Shown: in pieces, positions 60,490 through 64,000 of the stretch
How positions within the stretch are numbered: the first letter of the stretch is position 1
Layout of the letters: every line of letters starts with the position of its first letter
Source of the DNA: Kovacikia minuta CCNUW1
GTDB lineage: Bacteria > Cyanobacteriota > Cyanobacteriia > Leptolyngbyales > Leptolyngbyaceae
Length of the DNA: 64,000 bases
Assembly (NCBI RefSeq): GCF_020091585.1
Contig: NZ_CP083582.1
Span: forward strand, 62,001-126,000
Reading direction: 5' to 3'
Notes under the pieces: model-generated
Told to the model about the DNA's origin: nothing
The model's database searches: none
Seen by the model: only the letters and a program-made list of their open reading frames with translations
Made by a program: the position numbers and the translations under genes

Positions 60490-61668
60490 GGGAGCGTGTC
60501 ACCTTCTTGAGAGAAAAAGGTGTTGAGGATCGAGAGAACCATTCAAATAAGCGCAGCGGTGGGCTAGAACTTGGGGTGCATGCTCTGGATTCCAACTGGC
60601 TCCCGATAACTGAATCCGACGGTCAATCTGTTTCACCCAAGATTCCACATCTCCAGAACCAATCGCACACAATCCTTCCGCTTGAAAATACTCATAATTG
60701 ACAATGCGATGACGATGCTCCCGGAGATAGTTTTGAAAACACTTTGCCTGCTCGAGAGCACAATCCTCAAATACCGCAATGGCTGCATCTACTTGCCCAC
60801 GCCAAAGCAGTTGACGGGCTTGAGCATGACGTTGCAACGACCCACCCACTTTGTGCAGATTTTCCATCAGATGATACCAATCGAGAATCTCAATGCGCTG
60901 GTCATCTTCGACGAGTTGGCTCAGCAGATTCCAAATGCCCGGATGTCCATCCCCGATGCAGTACAAGGGGGATTGTAACGGTTGGTCTTGCACCCAATTG
61001 ACCAATGCCGCATTGTCCTGAAACCACGCCATGCCGATGCCATCGGTGTCCAACCGGACCGCTTTGTATTGCTTCCACTCGGATGGTTCGCCCTTGGGCG
61101 TGACAAAGCGCATTTGTCCACCGTCCAAACTGACTTGATTGACCGCATCCGTCAGTTGCACTGTGGGGTGGGCAAACGACTGACGTTGCACCAGGCGTTG
61201 CTGAGTTTTCGGACTCACCCGCACTCCGGTTAAAAGGGCCACATCTTCTGTGGCATGAGCATAGGACACATTCGCACTGATTCTCAAACAACACATCTCC
61301 AGATAGGGACTCAATTGACTCCCTTTGCTCACTCCCAATTGATTGGCTTGTTCGCTGGTCAGTGGCAGCGTTCCTAAAATGCTTTTTAGCTGTCGCGGGT
61401 ACCCTTCGGTTGTGCCCGTAACTGTTTCGATAAAAAAACGCCCATCTCGGGTGTTACGTGCTTCTGAATCTGCTCGCGCACCGCTGCTTCGATTTCTCCC
61501 AAGTTGGTCATGGGCGTTTGACTAGCGTCAGCATCTTTGTACAGCAGTTTGGCAAGTTCGCGAACATGATACGCAACGGCTTGTTCTTCTTCCGGTGTCA
61601 TGACCCATTATCCAGCAATTGAGGACTCCTCCATTCTGATTTTTCTACTCAGAAGGTGACATGCTCCC
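60490..61668. mobile_element. ISKra4-like insertion sequence, 1,179 bp
   Basis: Ends GGGAGCGTGTCACCTTCTTG and the complement of GGGAGCATGTCACCTTCTG, flanked by a perfect 9-bp duplication TCTGTCTTT (60481-60489 and 61669-61677). Transposase inside is split by a frameshift. The duplication is unmutated, so the insertion is recent. Confidence 0.92.
60499..61601 (-). pseudogene. ISKra4-type transposase, frameshifted
   Basis: First part (61601-61386) reads MTPEEEQAVAYHVRELAKLLYK and GEIEAAVREQIQKHVTPEMG; the frame is lost at about 61395-61400 where one base seems missing in AAGGGTACCCG (expected reading PKGYPRQLKSILG). The second frame gives LGVSKGSQLSPYLEMC, VSLDGGQMRFV, YCIGDGHPGIWNLL and ILDWYHLMENLHKVG. 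Corrected, the protein is about 367 aa. Programmed -1 frameshifting is an alternative but the slippery site is weak. Confidence 0.88.
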
Positions 61669-61787
61669 TCTGTCTTTCGCTAGAGAAAGAGTATTGAGGA
61701 TGAAATGAATTGTTGCATAAGGCGCTAGAGCAAAGTAGCACATAGTGAGCGAATCGCCTTTTATGCTTCCCTCAACTTTGTGTACTT

Positions 61788-61982
61788 CTAATCAATCTTG
61801 CCAAATGCCTTGCTTACATCTGCGGGGGTTTCGAATTCTTCGTCGGGAAGTTGCTCAATGGTTAAACATACATTTTCGTCGGCACCTTCTTGCTTCGCAC
61901 GTTCAAGCAAATCTTGTTTGCGCGCCGGGTAATCAACCCCTTTCAAGTATTTCTGCATTTGGATTGGATTTACCTTAGCCAT
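61788..61982 (-). CDS. DUF2795 domain protein
   Basis: A 64-aa protein starting MAKVNPIQMQKYLKGVDYPA with the small helical fold of DUF2795, ending DEEFETPADVSKAFGKID. An AAGGAG ribosome site precedes it. Function unknown; such proteins are often near stress genes. Acidic C-terminus. Confidence 0.85.
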   Translation of the reverse strand: MAKVNPIQMQKYLKGVDYPARKQDLLERAKQEGADENVCLTIEQLPDEEFETPADVSKAFGKID

Positions 61983-62327
61983 TGTGTTCTCCTTGCATTA
62001 CTTCAGGCGTTAATTTGAATTAACTCTAAACATTTAAAGGGGCGATCGCGTCCATCTATTGAAGTAGTCTGACGAATACTATGGCAAGCGTCATGTATTA
62101 GATGTGAGGTGTTCAGGGAAGCAATCACCAGTGGCGACGAGTTCAGCCCCACGAGATATCCAAGCCTTTGTGTTTCTCGCTACACAAGCCCATTGATGAT
62201 ATTTGCTGATCAGATGAAATATTCATCACAGATTGATTCTGGAACTTACTCTGGTTCCATATCAATCTCGATTGCTAATCCACCCTTTCTGTCATATTTT
62301 CTTTGAGCGATCGCTGGATTTTTCTTA
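61983..62327. other. Intergenic stretch, 345 bp
   Basis: Leader of DUF2795 and 3' side of acnA. The ATG-led frame at 62109-62306 looks random. No repeat found. Confidence 0.4.
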
Positions 62328-64000
62328 CTACACTGCTGGATTGATTGTTGAAGTTTGCTGTAGGAGAAGTTGACGCAAAACATAGGGCAAAATTCCACCG
62401 TAAAGATAGTAGTCCACCTCAATCGCGGTATCGATACGCAGCGTTAATGGAAGTGTTTGCTGCTCTCCATGCATGCGATGAATCACTAAAGTTACGGTTT
62501 GCTGAGGAGTAATACCCTGTTCCAATCCAATTAGGTCAAATTGTTCTGTTCCATCTAATGCCAGCGATCGCACTGACGTGTTTGCCTGAAACTGGCAGGG
62601 CAAAACACCCATCCCGACAAGATTAGAACGGTGGATGCGTTCAAAACTTTGAGCAATCACTGCCTTAATTCCCAATAATTTAGTGCCCTTGGCTGCCCAG
62701 TCTCGACTGCTTCCCGTACCATATTCCTGCCCGGCAAAAATCACCAGTGGCGTTCCTTCTACCTGGTAGCGCATTGCCGCATCATAGATGGTCATCTGTT
62801 CACCACTGGGTTGATGAAGGGTGAAGCCACCTTCCACACCTGGCACCATCAAATTTTTGATCCGCACATTGGCAAACGTACCGCGCACCATTACCTCATG
62901 ATTGCCTCGACGGGAACCATAGGAATTGAAGTCAGCGGGAGCAACCCCCTTTGCTTGCAAGTAAATTCCAGCGGGTGAGGTGGGCTTAATTGCCCCAGCA
63001 GGACTGATGTGATCGGTGGTAACAGAGTCACCAAACAGGGCGATCGCCCGCGCGCCCAGGATCTCTTTTGCGGTTCCCACTTGCATCGAAAAGTCATCAA
63101 AGTAGGGAGGTTCCTGAATGTAGGTTGAACTAGCATCCCACCCGTATACTTTACCTGCTGGACTGGGAATTTCTGCCCAAAGAGGATTCTGTTCAGCGAA
63201 GTTGCGATACAAGCGTTGATAGGTCTCTGCATCGAAGGCAGTTTGCAGTAGTGCATGAATTTCTTCTGGCGTTGCCCACAGGTCTTTCAAATAGACATCA
63301 TTGCCATCCTGGTCTTGACCCAATGGTTCCTGTGTCAAATCAATATCAACCCGTCCAGCCAGCGCAAAACCAATCACCAGCGGTGGACTCATGAGAAAGT
63401 TAGCTTTTACACTCTGATGCACCCGTGCTTCAAAATTGCGATTCCCACTTAAAACACTGGCAACAACGAGATCATTCCCCGTCACAGCAGATTCCAGGTG
63501 GGGTTCTAAAGGGCCACTATTGCCAATGCAGGTGGTGCAACCGTAGCCAACGGTTTGAAAGCCCAACTGATCCAGATAGGGTTGCAGCCCGCTCCGGTTG
63601 AGGTACTCCGTTACAACCCGGGAACCAGGAGCAAGCGAAGTTTTGACCCAAGGCGGAACGTGCATACCCCGTTCCACAGCTTTTTTTGCCAGTAGTCCGG
63701 CTGCCAACATGACCGTTGGATTAGAGGTATTCGTACAGGAGGTAATGGCAGCAATTACGACACTGCCGTGCTGCAAACCAAAGTGGGTTGCAGGAAATTC
63801 TGCTTCAGGTACTTCATTAATTCGATTGGGGGTCGGTCGATTTTGCATCATCTCAACTTCTGTCAATACAGAAGTATTGCGATCGCTTTTCAATGATTCC
63901 CCTATAGGCACATTCTCTGTCGCCTGTTCTCCACCCCCAGCGATCGTTTCTGTGACTGGTGCTCCAACCGCAACTTCGATGCGCTCCTGTAATTGGGCAG
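62328..64000 (-). CDS. acnA: Aconitate hydratase A, C-terminal part (continues beyond window)
   Basis: Citrate/isocitrate isomerase of the TCA cycle with a 4Fe-4S cluster. About 557 residues are in the window. Cluster cysteines occur in [10 protein letters not shown] and [13 protein letters not shown]; the swivel domain has [12 protein letters not shown] and GVLPCQF. The reading frame stays open through 64000 ([14 protein letters not shown]...), so the start lies outside; the ATG at 63911 is internal. Near the domain linker the peptide [30 protein letters not shown] is lower in conservation, as usual for AcnA. Confidence 0.93.
   Translation of the reverse strand, partial: AQLQERIEVAVGAPVTETIAGGGEQATENVPIGESLKSDRNTSVLTEVEMMQNRPTPNRINEVPEAEFPATHFGLQHGSVVIAAITSCTNTSNPTVMLAAGLLAKKAVERGMHVPPWVKTSLAPGSRVVTEYLNRSGLQPYLDQLGFQTVGYGCTTCIGNSGPLEPHLESAVTGNDLVVASVLSGNRNFEARVHQSVKANFLMSPPLVIGFALAGRVDIDLTQEPLGQDQDGNDVYLKDLWATPEEIHALLQTAFDAETYQRLYRNFAEQNPLWAEIPSPAGKVYGWDASSTYIQEPPYFDDFSMQVGTAKEILGARAIALFGDSVTTDHISPAGAIKPTSPAGIYLQAKGVAPADFNSYGSRRGNHEVMVRGTFANVRIKNLMVPGVEGGFTLHQPSGEQMTIYDAAMRYQVEGTPLVIFAGQEYGTGSSRDWAAKGTKLLGIKAVIAQSFERIHRSNLVGMGVLPCQFQANTSVRSLALDGTEQFDLIGLEQGITPQQTVTLVIHRMHGEQQTLPLTLRIDTAIEVDYYLYGGILPYVLRQLLLQQTSTINPAV

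Overview
The window looks like a chromosomal segment of a filamentous-type (Leptolyngbya/Oscillatoriales-like) cyanobacterium. The evidence is the dense HIP1 octamer GCGATCGC, the PAM68 photosystem II assembly gene directly behind rpsO, an SLH-OprB cyanobacterial porin, the folD-crtE-PAP2 order, and islands of tandem heptanucleotide repeats (STRR type) in many gaps. The genus is an inference.

Layout. 1-5.5 kb: purK, a multi-pass membrane protein, a VapBC-type toxin-antitoxin pair, two small conserved genes. 5.6-10.2 kb: SLH porin and a fibro-slime/Calx-beta protein. 11-16.2 kb: uvrA, then rpsO-pam68-aroF. 16.4-21.7 kb: tandem GH13 enzymes and a DacB-type carboxypeptidase. 21.9-27.7 kb: diguanylate cyclase, Nudix/lipoprotein pair, folD-crtE-PAP2, tyrosine phosphatase. 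28.2-30.4 kb: AI-2E family permease and a HupE-type transporter behind a cobalamin riboswitch. 30.6-49.9 kb: a long minus-strand glycan cluster with four GT9 heptosyltransferase-like domains in three proteins (about one per intact gene plus one double protein), several GT4 and GT2 enzymes, and three heptose-pathway activities (GmhA domain fused to a GT4, HldE-type kinase, GmhB), plus a CdaR/PucR regulator. 49.9-60 kb: a probable stress/envelope cassette (DUF2231, DUF2993, SDR, SRPBCC, zinc alcohol dehydrogenase, small membrane proteins, Gfo/Idh/MocA oxidoreductase). 60.5-64 kb: a recent ISKra4-like element, DUF2795, and a partial acnA.

Most notable is repeat DNA entering coding sequence. A 188-bp non-autonomous element with inverted ends occurs three times with no differences seen; each copy is flanked by a 10-11 bp direct repeat. 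Two copies sit inside an older palindromic repeat, and the third lies inside a glycosyltransferase gene. There element plus duplication is 198 bp, so it adds 66 codons without a stop, as Rickettsia palindromic elements do. Separately, heptanucleotide repeats are translated in PurK, UvrA and DacB, and form the linker of a double GT9 protein. An IS66-family element with an 8-bp duplication supplies the stop codon of the GT4-GmhA gene.

Five genes (rpsO, aroF, PAP2-like, a GT2, the alcohol dehydrogenase) each carry one extra G or C that breaks the frame. Because rpsO is among them, sequence or assembly error is the first explanation to test. No tRNA, rRNA or CRISPR array was recognised.
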